A stretch of 64,000 nucleotides of DNA from Victivallis vadensis (GTDB taxonomy: Bacteria; Verrucomicrobiota; Lentisphaeria; Victivallales; Victivallaceae). Shown piece after piece: positions 32,451-41,359 of the stretch (position 1 is its first letter; each line of letters opens with the position of its first letter). Under the pieces are notes generated by a model. The model worked only from the letters and a program-made list of their open reading frames with translations. It was not told where the DNA came from and searched no databases. Made by a program: the position numbers and the translations under genes. The DNA lies in the NCBI RefSeq assembly GCF_003096415.1, contig NZ_QEKH01000001.1:124001-188000 (forward strand), written 5' to 3'.

Positions 32451-32487
32451 AGTTTCGACTCCCATTTTGGTTGGTTATTTGGATCTT

Positions 32488-32516
32488 TATATGTTAAAAC
32501 TTTATTCCAAAATCAA
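32488..32516 (-). promoter_or_regulatory. Candidate promoter of etfB operon
   Basis: On the minus strand TTGATT (complement of 32511-32516), 17-base spacer, CATATA (complement of 32488-32493), 38 bases before the GTG start. Confidence 0.5.
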
Positions 32517-32554
32517 CAACAGAACGCGATAATATAATCCGGCTGCCTCAAATA

Positions 32555-33781
32555 TCAACAAGCCGGACCGGACTTTTTCTCACTTTTTTCCCGTTCAGCC
32601 ATTTCCGCCGCCTCGCGAAGCCACTTCGCGCAGAACCATAAACAGCGCGGCAAATGGAAAAACGCCTTCGCCGGAGTTCCCTTGGCGTCGCACAACACTT
32701 CGCCGCCCGGAGCCACCGCCCCGAACCATTCCGGGAAGTCGGGATCGCGGAAGTTCCGCCACGTCCACTCGTCCACCTCCGCGAACCGCTCCAGAAACCA
32801 CGGATCGAGCGTCAGTTTATAGGAGTAGGCCAGCCCCAGCAGCGCCTCGGTATGGGTCCACCACTGCTTCGTGCCCGCCCCCGGCATGCAGCACGGCAGA
32901 TCGAGCGCGTCCTGCATACTGAAAAGCCCGCCGTACTTCCGGTCGAACGCATAGCCGCAGACCTCCCGCGTCCACGCCGGAATCCGCTTCAGGAACTCCG
33001 CGTCGCCGACGATCTCCGCCGCATACCCCGCGAACCACATCACTTCAAAACCGTGCCCGGTCGCGATCATGCGCCCCATCGAAGTAGCGAGATCGAACTC
33101 CCCGTCTGCCCCGCGCATTCCCAGCCAGCGCCGCAGTTGCGGGTGACGGAACCTCGGAATTTCCGCGAGCGCCTCCCTGATCAGCCCGCTGCAATACCCG
33201 TCCTCGTCGCCGCAGGCCGATAACAGTTCCGCCGCGGCGTAGACGATGTGCATGTACGCTCCCAGCTCTTTCGCGCCGGCGGGCATGAACCGTTTGCCGG
33301 AACCGCCGCCGCGCATCGACTCCTCATAAACACGCAGCGCCGAAAACCCTTCGCGCCGGTACTCCTCTTTCGGATTCAGCCGGTACAGTTCCGCACACGC
33401 GATCGCCGCATATACGTCCGCCATCGCCCGGAACATCGGAAAACCGGCACCTTCCTCCCCGCCGTCCGCCGCCACGTACAGACGGTAACGCCCGTCCCCG
33501 CCGCGCGCATGACGTACGCAGAAGTCAAAGCCCTGCTCCGCCAGCCGGGCGTATTCCGGCTTGCCGAATCCGACATTGCACATTTTCGCAAACATATAAA
33601 TGTCGCGCCACATCATCCAGACGTTTTTCCCGGGATCGAACACCGCCCCGCCCCGGCACAGGTTCGTGTAAAAACCGCCGTGGACCGGATCAGCCGCGTG
33701 TTCCGCCCAGAAAGGAGCGATCGCGTCGGTCAGTTCCCGCTCGTAGCGTTCCGCCGTCTTTTTCAAATCCAACATCGCCAT
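32555..33781 (-). CDS. AGE-family epimerase/isomerase (N-acylglucosamine or cellobiose 2-epimerase type)
   Basis: A 408-residue (alpha/alpha)6-barrel protein. Family features: FWAEHAADPVHGGFYTNLCRGG near the N terminus, WMMWRDIYMFAKM, GHGFEVMWFAGYA, WWTHTEALLGLAY with a conserved His, and the C-terminal KAFFHLPRCLWFCAKW. AGE proteins interconvert C2 epimers of sugars. The exact substrate is not visible; with the GH130 gene elsewhere in the window a mannose-type reaction is possible. The start has GGAGAAG, directly behind an intrinsic terminator (33796-33828), so expression may depend on readthrough. Confidence 0.85.
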   Translation of the reverse strand: MAMLDLKKTAERYERELTDAIAPFWAEHAADPVHGGFYTNLCRGGAVFDPGKNVWMMWRDIYMFAKMCNVGFGKPEYARLAEQGFDFCVRHARGGDGRYRLYVAADGGEEGAGFPMFRAMADVYAAIACAELYRLNPKEEYRREGFSALRVYEESMRGGGSGKRFMPAGAKELGAYMHIVYAAAELLSACGDEDGYCSGLIREALAEIPRFRHPQLRRWLGMRGADGEFDLATSMGRMIATGHGFEVMWFAGYAAEIVGDAEFLKRIPAWTREVCGYAFDRKYGGLFSMQDALDLPCCMPGAGTKQWWTHTEALLGLAYSYKLTLDPWFLERFAEVDEWTWRNFRDPDFPEWFGAVAPGGEVLCDAKGTPAKAFFHLPRCLWFCAKWLREAAEMAEREKSEKKSGPAC

Positions 33782-33795
33782 ACTTCTCCGAATTC

Positions 33796-33828
33796 AAAAA
33801 GACGCCGGAGCAGCCGCCCCGGCGTCTT
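33796..33828 (-). terminator. Strong rho-independent terminator between ABC ATPase and AGE genes
   Basis: Perfect 10-base arms AAGACGCCGG / CCGGCGTCTT (33799-33808 and 33819-33828) with a 10-base loop; on the minus strand a TTTTT run follows. Only about 15 bases separate it from the AGE start codon. Confidence 0.85.
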
Positions 33829-33841
33829 CGATTTCATCCTT

Positions 33842-34633
33842 CTACTCCAACACCGCCCAGAAACGGCCCTTCTTGTTCCTGATCAGTTTGATCGGCATTC
33901 CGAACGCGCTGGAGAGATGCTCTTCGTCGAGAATCTCCTCGCGCTTCCCGGAGCTGACGATTCTGCCGTGCGCCAGAATCATGCCGCAGTCGAACACCGG
34001 CAGGATATCCTCAATCCGCTGCGTGATGAATACGATCGTGACCTCCGGCAATGTGTTCGCGATATGTTCGATCTCGCCGAGCAGGAACTCGCGCCCGGCC
34101 ATATCCAGATAGACGCTCGGCTCGTCGAGGATCACCAGCTCCGGCCTGGTCAGCAGAGCGCGGGCGATCAGGATTTTCACCTGCTCGCCGCTGGACATCG
34201 TGAAGATCTGCTGGTCCGCCAGATGGTCGCAGCGGAACCGCTTCATCAGCGCCTTCGCCTGATCGACCTCCTCCGGCAGCGGCTTGCGGAACAGCCCCAG
34301 CGTGCCGTCGATGCCCGAGAGCACCATCTCCAGCCCTGTCCAATCGGTTTCGGTGAACTGTTGCATACAGGGGCTGACCCACGCGATTTTCTTGCGCAGT
34401 TCCACCAGATTGGTCCGCCCGAACCGGTTGCCCAGCACCTCGACCGTCGCGCCGAACTTCGGCCACGCATATCCCATCAGGGTCTTGACCAGCGTGGTCT
34501 TGCCCGCGCCGTTCGCACCGAGAATGAAACAGCGGCCGCCCTTTTCGACCCGCCAGTTCATATCATGAATGATTTCACGCCCGCCGAGATAGACCGACGC
34601 GTTTTCCACCCGAATCGCCAATTCATTCGCCAT
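33842..34633 (-). CDS. ABC transporter ATP-binding protein
   Basis: A 263-residue stand-alone nucleotide-binding domain. Walker A GANGAGKTT near residue 39, Q-loop region WVSPCMQQF, a variant signature MSSGEQVKILIARALL (SSGEQ for LSGGQ), Walker B LVILDEPS, and H-loop replaced by Gln (FITQRIEDI). It resembles the ModF/PhrA-like or YhbG-like group of small ATPases. No permease gene is next to it. The start at 34633 is chosen because the frame above it overlaps the tyrA stop; tyrA ends 10 bases upstream. Confidence 0.85.
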   Translation of the reverse strand: MANELAIRVENASVYLGGREIIHDMNWRVEKGGRCFILGANGAGKTTLVKTLMGYAWPKFGATVEVLGNRFGRTNLVELRKKIAWVSPCMQQFTETDWTGLEMVLSGIDGTLGLFRKPLPEEVDQAKALMKRFRCDHLADQQIFTMSSGEQVKILIARALLTRPELVILDEPSVYLDMAGREFLLGEIEHIANTLPEVTIVFITQRIEDILPVFDCGMILAHGRIVSSGKREEILDEEHLSSAFGMPIKLIRNKKGRFWAVLE

Positions 34634-34643
34634 TTTCACTGAC

Positions 34644-35528
34644 CTATCTGTTCTTGTATTCCACCCAGCTGTCGCGCAGCAGCTTGCCCTGCGCGAATTC
34701 ACGCTCGAAGCGGTCGAAATCCCCGGATTCGATCATCCGTTTGAAACTGTCGTACTTTTCCTCGAAATCCCGCATTGCCGCCAGCACGGCGGGACGGTTG
34801 TGCTCCACGATCTCCCGCCACATCAACGGGTTGCTCGATGCGATGCGGCTGGTGTCGCGAAAGCCGGTCGCACACCCGGCGAACCGCTCGGCACGGGTCT
34901 GCGCATCCGGCGCTCCCAGCACCGAAAGCGCCAGCGCCGATGCAACGATATGCAGCACATGGCTGGTGTGCGCGACCAGATCGTCGTGCCGTTTCGCGTC
35001 GATCCGGGTGGTGCGCGTGCCGATCGACCGCCACAACGCCTCAACCTGCTCCACGGCGAAAGCCGGGGAATCCGGGAACGGGCACACGAACACATCCGCA
35101 TTGCCGTAAAGCTCCGGGAACGCCGACTCCGGCCCCGACTTCTCGGTTCCGGCCATCGGATGACTGCCGACGAAATGCACGCCGCGCGGAGCCAGATGCT
35201 CCGCCGCCGCTTCCATCACACAGGATTTCACGCTGCCGAGATCGGTCACGACCGTCCCGGGACGCCACGCATGCGCATATTGTTTCAGATAATGCAGGAT
35301 TTCGGGGATCGGCAACGCGATCAGCGTCAGGTCGGCCCGGTTCAGCACGCTTTCGATATCGTCGCAGGTTTCGTCGAGCACATCGCAGTCGAGCGCCCAG
35401 CGCCGGATATTGGGACGGCGGGTCCAGCCGGAGCGGCGGTATGCTCCGCCGCGCAGCGCCATTCCAAGCGACGCGCCGAGCAGGCCGAGGCCGATGACCG
35501 CAATCACGGGTTGTTCGGAATTGTTCAT
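34644..35528 (-). CDS. tyrA: Prephenate dehydrogenase (TyrA)
   Basis: A 294-residue NAD(P)-dependent enzyme of tyrosine synthesis. VIAVIGLGLLGASLGMAL is the Rossmann start, LGSVKS and GSHPMAGTEKSG are the prephenate dehydrogenase motifs (His in SHPMAG), and HVLHIVASALA and GFRDTSRIASSNPLMWREI follow. Single-domain form without ACT or chorismate mutase domain. Arogenate specificity cannot be excluded. First gene of a minus-strand pair with the ABC ATPase; divergent from nusA. Confidence 0.92.
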   Translation of the reverse strand: MNNSEQPVIAVIGLGLLGASLGMALRGGAYRRSGWTRRPNIRRWALDCDVLDETCDDIESVLNRADLTLIALPIPEILHYLKQYAHAWRPGTVVTDLGSVKSCVMEAAAEHLAPRGVHFVGSHPMAGTEKSGPESAFPELYGNADVFVCPFPDSPAFAVEQVEALWRSIGTRTTRIDAKRHDDLVAHTSHVLHIVASALALSVLGAPDAQTRAERFAGCATGFRDTSRIASSNPLMWREIVEHNRPAVLAAMRDFEEKYDSFKRMIESGDFDRFEREFAQGKLLRDSWVEYKNR

Positions 35529-35620
35529 ATTTTTTCTTTCCTGAAAGCATGTAATATAGCATTCTTTGCCTCCTCATTCAAGGAACAGCCGTTTTAATGT
35601 GGAAAAAATCGCCCGGGGGC

Positions 35621-35649
35621 TTGATAAAACCGGAACCCGAGTCTATATT
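35621..35649 (+). promoter_or_regulatory. Promoter of the nusA operon
   Basis: TTGATA (35621-35626), 17-base spacer, TATATT (35644-35649). Predicted start near 35656, leaving a leader of about 150 bases before nusA. Confidence 0.75.
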
Positions 35650-35685
35650 ACCAACGTAAATTAATAGGTAGGAACCGGTGGCGTG

Positions 35686-35715
35686 AAAGTGGGTGCGGTT
35701 TACCCGCTTTTTTCT
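35686..35715 (+). terminator. Intrinsic terminator/attenuator in the nusA leader
   Basis: AAAGTGGGT (35686-35694) pairs with ACCCGCTTT (35702-35710), one G-U pair, followed by TTTTTTCTTTTC. It lies about 30 bases after the predicted start of transcription and 90 bases before nusA, so it should control entry into the whole operon. Confidence 0.75.
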
Positions 35716-35806
35716 TTTCTGTCACATTTGGAAAAACCGGTTATAGTAGGATTGAAGAGGAACGACCGGGGTTTGATCCCCCGGCGGCAAGCAATGGAGG
35801 TTTCTG

Positions 35807-37051
35807 ATGGCTAACGAATTACTTACGATTCTCGAATATATCGAGCAGGAACGCGGAATCAGCCGCGACAGCCTGATCAAGGCGCTGGAAAGCGCGATCC
35901 TGACCGCGGCGCGCAAAAGCATCCACCCGGCCAGCGAACTGAAAGTGAAGATCGACCCGGTCACCGGGCAGATCCAGGCGTGGGCGACGCTGGAAGTGGT
36001 CGAGGAAAATCCGACCTGCGACCAGCTGGTGATCGCCCGGGCCCGCGAACGTTTCCCCGACGTGCAGCTCGGCGAAAAGGTCGAGTGGGAGGTCACTCCG
36101 CGCAACTTCGGCCGCATCGCCGCCCAGACCGCCCGCCAGGCGATCGTGCAGCAGCTCCGCAAGGCGGAAAAGGAGAACGTGCAGGAGGAGTTCGCCGACC
36201 GGATCGGCCAGATCATCAGCGGAACCGTCCGCCGATTCGAAGCGGGCAACATCATCATCGACTTCCAGAAAGCCGAAGGGATCATGCCCTCCAAGGAGAA
36301 AATCCACGATGAGCAGTACATGCCCGGCGACATCATCCGGGCGCTGCTGCTGCGCGTCGACATCAACACCGCAGGCCCGAGCCTGATCGTGTCGCGCAGC
36401 TGCCCCGAATTCGTAACCCGGCTTTTCGAACGCGAAATCGCGGAAATCCACGACGGCGTAGTCAAGATCATGGGCATCGCCCGCGAGGCGGGCAAGAGGA
36501 CCAAGATTTCGGTGATGAGCACCGATCCGCGTGTCGACCCGGTCGGAGCGTGTGTCGGAATGCGCGGCCAGCGGGTGCGCAACATCACCAACGAGCTCGG
36601 CAACGAGCGGATCGACATCGTGCCGTACGACGCGGACATCCGCAAGTATGCGACCAACGCGCTGCTGCCGGCCAAGGTGCAGTCGGTCGAGGTCAACGAA
36701 GCGAAGCACGAATTGATCGTGCGGGTCACAGACGAACAGTCCAAGCTCGCGTTCGGCAAGAAAGCGCAGAACGTCCGGCTCTGCTCGAAGCTGATCGGCT
36801 GGAACATCAACATCCGCAACGAAGAAGAGCGCGGCGCTGAGGCCGGTCACTCCATCGGCGAGCAGCTGAAAATCGCGGCGCAGAAGCTGGCGGAAGCGAT
36901 CGGAGTCAGTGAGGCAACCGCCGGACTGCTGGTCAACAACGGATATGTAACAGTGGACGGAGTGAAGGCGGCCGATCCCGAAGCACTGCTGGAAATCGAG
37001 GGCATCGACACGGCGGAAATGCAAAATGCCCTCGAACGCCTGAACGGCTGA
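35807..37051 (+). CDS. nusA: Transcription termination/antitermination factor NusA
   Basis: A 414-residue RNA polymerase-binding protein. The N-terminal domain (ESAILTAARK), S1 domain (about 135-200, ISGTVRRFEAGNIIIDF), KH1 and KH2 (SRSCPEFVTRLFEREIAEIHDGVVKIMGIAREAGKRTKISV, DPVGACVGMRGQRVRNITNEL, LIGWNINI) are all clear. A short helix-hairpin-helix end (about 345-414) follows. Start after GGAGG. No rimP gene precedes it; instead there is a leader with a terminator. Confidence 0.97.
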   Translation: MANELLTILEYIEQERGISRDSLIKALESAILTAARKSIHPASELKVKIDPVTGQIQAWATLEVVEENPTCDQLVIARARERFPDVQLGEKVEWEVTPRNFGRIAAQTARQAIVQQLRKAEKENVQEEFADRIGQIISGTVRRFEAGNIIIDFQKAEGIMPSKEKIHDEQYMPGDIIRALLLRVDINTAGPSLIVSRSCPEFVTRLFEREIAEIHDGVVKIMGIAREAGKRTKISVMSTDPRVDPVGACVGMRGQRVRNITNELGNERIDIVPYDADIRKYATNALLPAKVQSVEVNEAKHELIVRVTDEQSKLAFGKKAQNVRLCSKLIGWNINIRNEEERGAEAGHSIGEQLKIAAQKLAEAIGVSEATAGLLVNNGYVTVDGVKAADPEALLEIEGIDTAEMQNALERLNG

Positions 37052-37079
37052 CACATTATGAACGCGCAGGAGAATTATT

Positions 37080-39176
37080 GTGAGTAAGGAATTGAAAGTT
37101 AAAGAGATCGCCAAACAGTACGGCGTATCCGCGAAAGAGATCATCGAAGAACTGGCCGGCCAGGGGATCGAGACCCCGCAGGCCGAAAACAGCGTGATTC
37201 CGGACGATATGGTCGAACTGGTCGAGGCGTACTTCGCCGATTTGTTCGAACAGGAAGCGGAGGCTCCCGTCGATAAGAAAACAGTCAAAAAAGGCCCCAA
37301 GAAGGCTTCTTCCACGAAAAAAGAGGAACCCGGCCGCGGCAGTAAAAACCGTCCGCAGCCGCAGAAACCGTCCACAACTTCTTCCGCTCCGGCGGCGAGT
37401 TCGGCGGTGGTCGACGGCAAACTGACGCTGCCCGCGCCGATCATCGTGAAAACGCTGGCTGAAGCGGTCGGCAAAAAACCGAACGAACTGATTACCGACC
37501 TGATCAAGCTCGGAGAGCTCGCCGGCATCAATCAGCCGATCAGCGAAGCGAATGCGAAAAAACTCTGCAGAAATTATGGGATCGAACTGGTGATCGGCCA
37601 GCCGCCCAAACCGGCAGCCCCCGCCGCCGCTCCCAAACCGAAACCGGAAGACAATCCCGCCTTTCTGAAGGAACGCCCCCCGGTGGTCACTTTCATGGGA
37701 CATGTCGACCACGGCAAGACTTCATTGCAGGATGCGATCCGCCACACCCACGTCACCGACAAGGAAGCGGGCGCGATCACCCAGCATATCGGAGCCTCCA
37801 CCGTCAGCTACAAGGGCAAGGGCATCACGTTCATCGACACCCCCGGACACGCGGCTTTCACCAACATGCGGGCCCGCGGCGCCAACGCGACCGACCTCGT
37901 GGTGCTGGTCGTGGCGGCGACGGAAGGCTTCAAACCCCAGACCGTCGAAGCGATGAATCAGGCGCTGGCGGCCAAGGTGCCGATCATCGTGGCGATCAAC
38001 AAGATCGACCTGCCGGACGCCGACCCGGACAAGGTGCTGCTCCACATGCAGCAGCACGGTCTCACCAGTGAGAACTGGGGCGGCACAGTCGGCACCGTGC
38101 CGGTGTCGGCCAAGACCGGCCAGGGGCTGCCCGACCTGCTCGAACGCATCTTGATGGAAGCGGAAATGCTTGAACTCAAGGCCAACCCGAAGCGCGCGGC
38201 CCAGGGCATCGTCCTCGAAGCGCAGCTGGAAAACGGCCTCGGGCCGACCGCCAGCGTACTGATTCAGGACGGCACCCTCCATGTCGGCGACGTGGTGCTC
38301 TGCGGCGAAAGCTACGGCAAAATCCGTACCCTGATCAACGACAAGAACGAGCGCGTGAAGTCCGCCGGCCCGAGTACCCCGGTCAAGATCGTCGGTCTTT
38401 CCGGCGTCCCGGATGCGGGCGACCCGCTGGAGATTTTCGAATCGGAAAAGGCGGCGCGCGCCGAAGCGGCCAACCGGGTCGCCGAAAAGCGCGGCCACAT
38501 GCTCGCGACCAGTTCGATCGCCACCGCCGAGGACCTGTTCAGCAAACTGAACAGCGAGGACCGCAACACGCTCAATATCATCATCAAATCCGACGTGCGC
38601 GGTTCCGGTGAAGCGATCACCCAGTCGCTCGCCCAGCTCCCCTCCGAGAAAATCAAGGCGGAAGTGATCTCCTGCGCGGTCGGCCCGATCTCCGAAAACG
38701 ATATTTCGCTGGCTGCGGCGACCAATTCGCTGGTGGTCGGTTTCCATGTCCGGGTCAATCCCGGCGTCAACGACATGGCCAAGAAGCAGAACGTCGAAAT
38801 CCGCCTTTACAGCATCATCTACGAGCTGCTTGAAGACATCACCGACGCGCTCGCGGGCAAGCTGGAGCCGGAAAAGCGCGAAAAACCGATCGGCACCGCC
38901 AAGATCCTGCAGGTGATCGAACTCTCCAAGGGGCCGAAAATCTGCGGCTGCATGGTGGAATCCGGCTCCGTCCACGTCGGCGCCAAGGCGCGCGTCCGCC
39001 GCAGCAAAGAGCTGATCTACAACGGCGAAGTCGCCAGTCTGCGCCGTTTCAAGGACGACGTGAAGGAGGTCAAGGCCGGCCTCGAATGCGGCATCCGTCT
39101 CGACAACTTCAATGATTTCATCGAAGGCGACGAGATCGAGCTGTACGATATCGAACTCAAAAAGGCGACCCTCTGA
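37080..39176 (+). CDS. infB: Translation initiation factor IF-2
   Basis: A 698-residue GTPase that brings initiator tRNA to the 30S subunit. The N-terminal IF2_N module ([23 protein letters not shown]) and a short Lys/Pro/Ala-rich linker precede the G domain: [15 protein letters not shown] near residue 206, DTPGHAAF and [11 protein letters not shown]. Domains II-IV follow to the C terminus ([40 protein letters not shown]). The start is GTG after AGGAG. Shorter than the E. coli form owing to the small N-terminal region. Confidence 0.97.
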   Translation: MSKELKVKEIAKQYGVSAKEIIEELAGQGIETPQAENSVIPDDMVELVEAYFADLFEQEAEAPVDKKTVKKGPKKASSTKKEEPGRGSKNRPQPQKPSTTSSAPAASSAVVDGKLTLPAPIIVKTLAEAVGKKPNELITDLIKLGELAGINQPISEANAKKLCRNYGIELVIGQPPKPAAPAAAPKPKPEDNPAFLKERPPVVTFMGHVDHGKTSLQDAIRHTHVTDKEAGAITQHIGASTVSYKGKGITFIDTPGHAAFTNMRARGANATDLVVLVVAATEGFKPQTVEAMNQALAAKVPIIVAINKIDLPDADPDKVLLHMQQHGLTSENWGGTVGTVPVSAKTGQGLPDLLERILMEAEMLELKANPKRAAQGIVLEAQLENGLGPTASVLIQDGTLHVGDVVLCGESYGKIRTLINDKNERVKSAGPSTPVKIVGLSGVPDAGDPLEIFESEKAARAEAANRVAEKRGHMLATSSIATAEDLFSKLNSEDRNTLNIIIKSDVRGSGEAITQSLAQLPSEKIKAEVISCAVGPISENDISLAAATNSLVVGFHVRVNPGVNDMAKKQNVEIRLYSIIYELLEDITDALAGKLEPEKREKPIGTAKILQVIELSKGPKICGCMVESGSVHVGAKARVRRSKELIYNGEVASLRRFKDDVKEVKAGLECGIRLDNFNDFIEGDEIELYDIELKKATL

Positions 39177-39211
39177 GGTCTCCTTTTTTTAACGGATGAA
39201 AGGGTAAGATC

Positions 39212-39577
39212 ATGGCTGAAAAGGTCGATCGGTTAACCCGTGTGAACGAGCTGCTCAAACGCGAGATCGCCAATGCGATCGAACGCGGACTGATCACGGC
39301 TCCCGGTATGCTGGTCTCCGTCACGGAGGTCAACACCAGCGTGGATCTGCGCAATGCGACGGTCTACGTCAGCATTTTCGGCGGCGACAACGCCGCCCGC
39401 CGCAAGGTGATGAACGAACTCGGCGAACAGCGCCTCGATTTCCAGCGCAAGCTGGCCAGGACGCTCGCTTTCAAACACACTCCGGTGCTGGATTTCCGGC
39501 TCGACACCCGCATTGAAAAGGGCGACCGGGTCTTTGAGCTTTTGAATGAAGTGGAGAATCACAACAAGCATGAGTAA
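39212..39577 (+). CDS. rbfA: Ribosome-binding factor A
   Basis: A 121-residue KH-fold protein needed for 16S rRNA 5' end maturation. RVNELLKREIANAIERG, VSVTEVNTSVDLRNATVYVSIFGG and LDFRLDTRIEKGDRVFELLNEV match RbfA. It overlaps the next gene by 8 bases. Confidence 0.94.
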   Translation: MAEKVDRLTRVNELLKREIANAIERGLITAPGMLVSVTEVNTSVDLRNATVYVSIFGGDNAARRKVMNELGEQRLDFQRKLARTLAFKHTPVLDFRLDTRIEKGDRVFELLNEVENHNKHE

Positions 39578-40574
39578 GAGCGTCAGCCTGGAGGAAGCCG
39601 CCGGCTTTCTGCTGCGGCATCAGCGCATTCTCGTTCTGGCGCACCAGAAGCCGGACGGGGATGCGCTCGGTTCGGTGCTGGGGATGCGCAGTTTCCTGCG
39701 AAACCTCGGCAAGCAGGCGGATGCATTGTTCCCCTCCCCGCTCCCGGAGCGGTACCGTTCCTTCGCGGGACCGGTGCTGACCGCGCTTTCCCGGCAGGAA
39801 GCCGAACGGAACTACGATCTGATCGTATTGCTCGACTGCGCCAACGCCGAACGCATCGCCTGCGGTCCGGCGCTGGACGCCGATTTCCTGCGGAGCCGGA
39901 ATCTCCTGAACATCGACCACCACGTCGGCAACAACGTCGGCGCGCCTTATAATTACATCGACAGCACCGCCTCCGCCGCCAGTGAAATCGCCGTGGAGCT
40001 GGCGCAGGCGACCGGCAAAGCCATTCCGGTAGAAGCGGCGACGCTCTGGTATCTCGGCATCCTGACCGACACCGGCAGCTTCCGTTTCACCAACACCACC
40101 GGCAAGACGCTGCGTCTCGCCGCCGACCTGCTCGACGCGGGGGCCGACAGCGAGCGGGTGGTCAACGCGGTCTACTTCAGCAAGCCGCGCCGCCAGCAGC
40201 AGTTCGAAGCGGAGCTGCTGCAGAGCTGTGTGAAAACCGCGCTGGACGGCAGATACGCCTACGCCTCGATCCCGCCGGAGCTGTTCGCAAAGTACGATTT
40301 CGACATGCGCGACGGCGAGGGGCTGATCGACCTGCTCCGCGAAATCGACGGCACGGTCGTCGCTGCGCTGATCTACCGCAAGAACGACTCCTACAAGGTG
40401 TCGATGCGCAGCAAGCTGCGCGAATTCCCGGTCGGCCCCATTGCCCGGAGCCTGGGCGGCGGCGGTCATGACATGGCTGCCGGAATCACCCTCGCGCTGC
40501 CTGACGCGGCGGCGGTGGAAGCCGTACTGCTGGACAAAGTGACCGGTCTGCTGCGTCCCGTCCCGGAACCATAG
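39570..40574 (+). CDS. nrnA: Bifunctional oligoribonuclease/PAP phosphatase (NrnA, DHH family)
   Basis: A 334-residue phosphoesterase that degrades nano-RNA and 3'-phosphoadenosine 5'-phosphate. The DHH motifs are visible: AHQKPDGDALGS (motif I), VLLDCAN (II), LNIDHHVGNN (III), TDTGSFRFTNT, and the DHHA1 domain GGGGHDMAAG at the end. The ATG at 39570 lies inside the rbfA end; the track-like longer frame above it is not protein-like. Confidence 0.92.
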   Translation: MSKSVSLEEAAGFLLRHQRILVLAHQKPDGDALGSVLGMRSFLRNLGKQADALFPSPLPERYRSFAGPVLTALSRQEAERNYDLIVLLDCANAERIACGPALDADFLRSRNLLNIDHHVGNNVGAPYNYIDSTASAASEIAVELAQATGKAIPVEAATLWYLGILTDTGSFRFTNTTGKTLRLAADLLDAGADSERVVNAVYFSKPRRQQQFEAELLQSCVKTALDGRYAYASIPPELFAKYDFDMRDGEGLIDLLREIDGTVVAALIYRKNDSYKVSMRSKLREFPVGPIARSLGGGGHDMAAGITLALPDAAAVEAVLLDKVTGLLRPVPEP

Positions 40575-40594
40575 CTTTTTTGAAGGATCATCGA

Positions 40595-41359
40595 ATGCGA
40601 TACAACTCCCGAAAACACCATCTGCCCCCCTTCCAGACCAGCGGCGTTTTGCTGGTGGACAAGCCGAAGGAGTGGACCAGTTTCGATGTGGTGAATTTCG
40701 TGCGCGCCCGTTTCAACGTGCCGAAGGTCGGACATTGCGGCACGCTCGATCCGGCCGCCACCGGCCTGCTTGTGCTGGTGCTCGGCAAATTCACTCAGCT
40801 GAGCTCTAAATTCAGCGGCGAGGACAAGATTTACGAAGCGACGCTGCAACTCGGGCTTGAAACCGATTCCTGCGACCTTGACGGCACAGTGACCGCCGAA
40901 CACGACTGGTCCGGCGTGACCGAGGAGCAGCTTCGCGCCACCCTCGCCGGCTTCGTCGGCGAACAGATGCAGACCCCGCCGATGGTTTCGGCGGTCAAGA
41001 AAGACGGCAAGAAGCTCTACGAACTCGCCCGCCAGGGAGTCGAAGTGGAGCGTGAAAGCAAACCGATCACCATTTTCAGCCTCGATGTGACCCGCTGCGA
41101 ACTGCCGTTCTGCGATTTCACGCTGCATTGCTCCAAGGGCACCTATGTGCGGACGCTCTGCTCGGACGCCGGTAAAAAGCTCGGCTGCGGCGGTACGCTG
41201 GCGGCGTTGCGGCGCACCCGCAGCGGCCAGTTCAGCCTTGCCGATGCGGTTACCGTCGATACACTCAAGACTTTCGAACAGGCGGACCTCGAAATCCACG
41301 TCCGTCAGTTCCTGTACGAACGGCTCTCCAAAATCGCGGGGGTGAATTATGGCGGATAA
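40595..41359 (+). CDS. truB: tRNA pseudouridine(55) synthase
   Basis: A 254-residue enzyme. GVLLVDKPKEWTSFDVV, the catalytic-Asp motif GHCGTLDPAATGLLVLVLG near residue 48, and KIYEATLQLGLETDSCDLDG identify TruB, with the later KGTYVRTLCSDAGKKLGCGGTLAALRRTRSGQFSL. The ATG at 40595 has GAAGGA 7 bases upstream. It overlaps the following gene by 11 bases. Confidence 0.95.
   Translation: MRYNSRKHHLPPFQTSGVLLVDKPKEWTSFDVVNFVRARFNVPKVGHCGTLDPAATGLLVLVLGKFTQLSSKFSGEDKIYEATLQLGLETDSCDLDGTVTAEHDWSGVTEEQLRATLAGFVGEQMQTPPMVSAVKKDGKKLYELARQGVEVERESKPITIFSLDVTRCELPFCDFTLHCSKGTYVRTLCSDAGKKLGCGGTLAALRRTRSGQFSLADAVTVDTLKTFEQADLEIHVRQFLYERLSKIAGVNYGG

Noticed and set aside
28740-32537. 1265-codon open frame antisense to the acyl-CoA dehydrogenase and etf genes
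   Set aside because: His/Asp/Arg-rich shadow translation covering three well-identified genes on the other strand.
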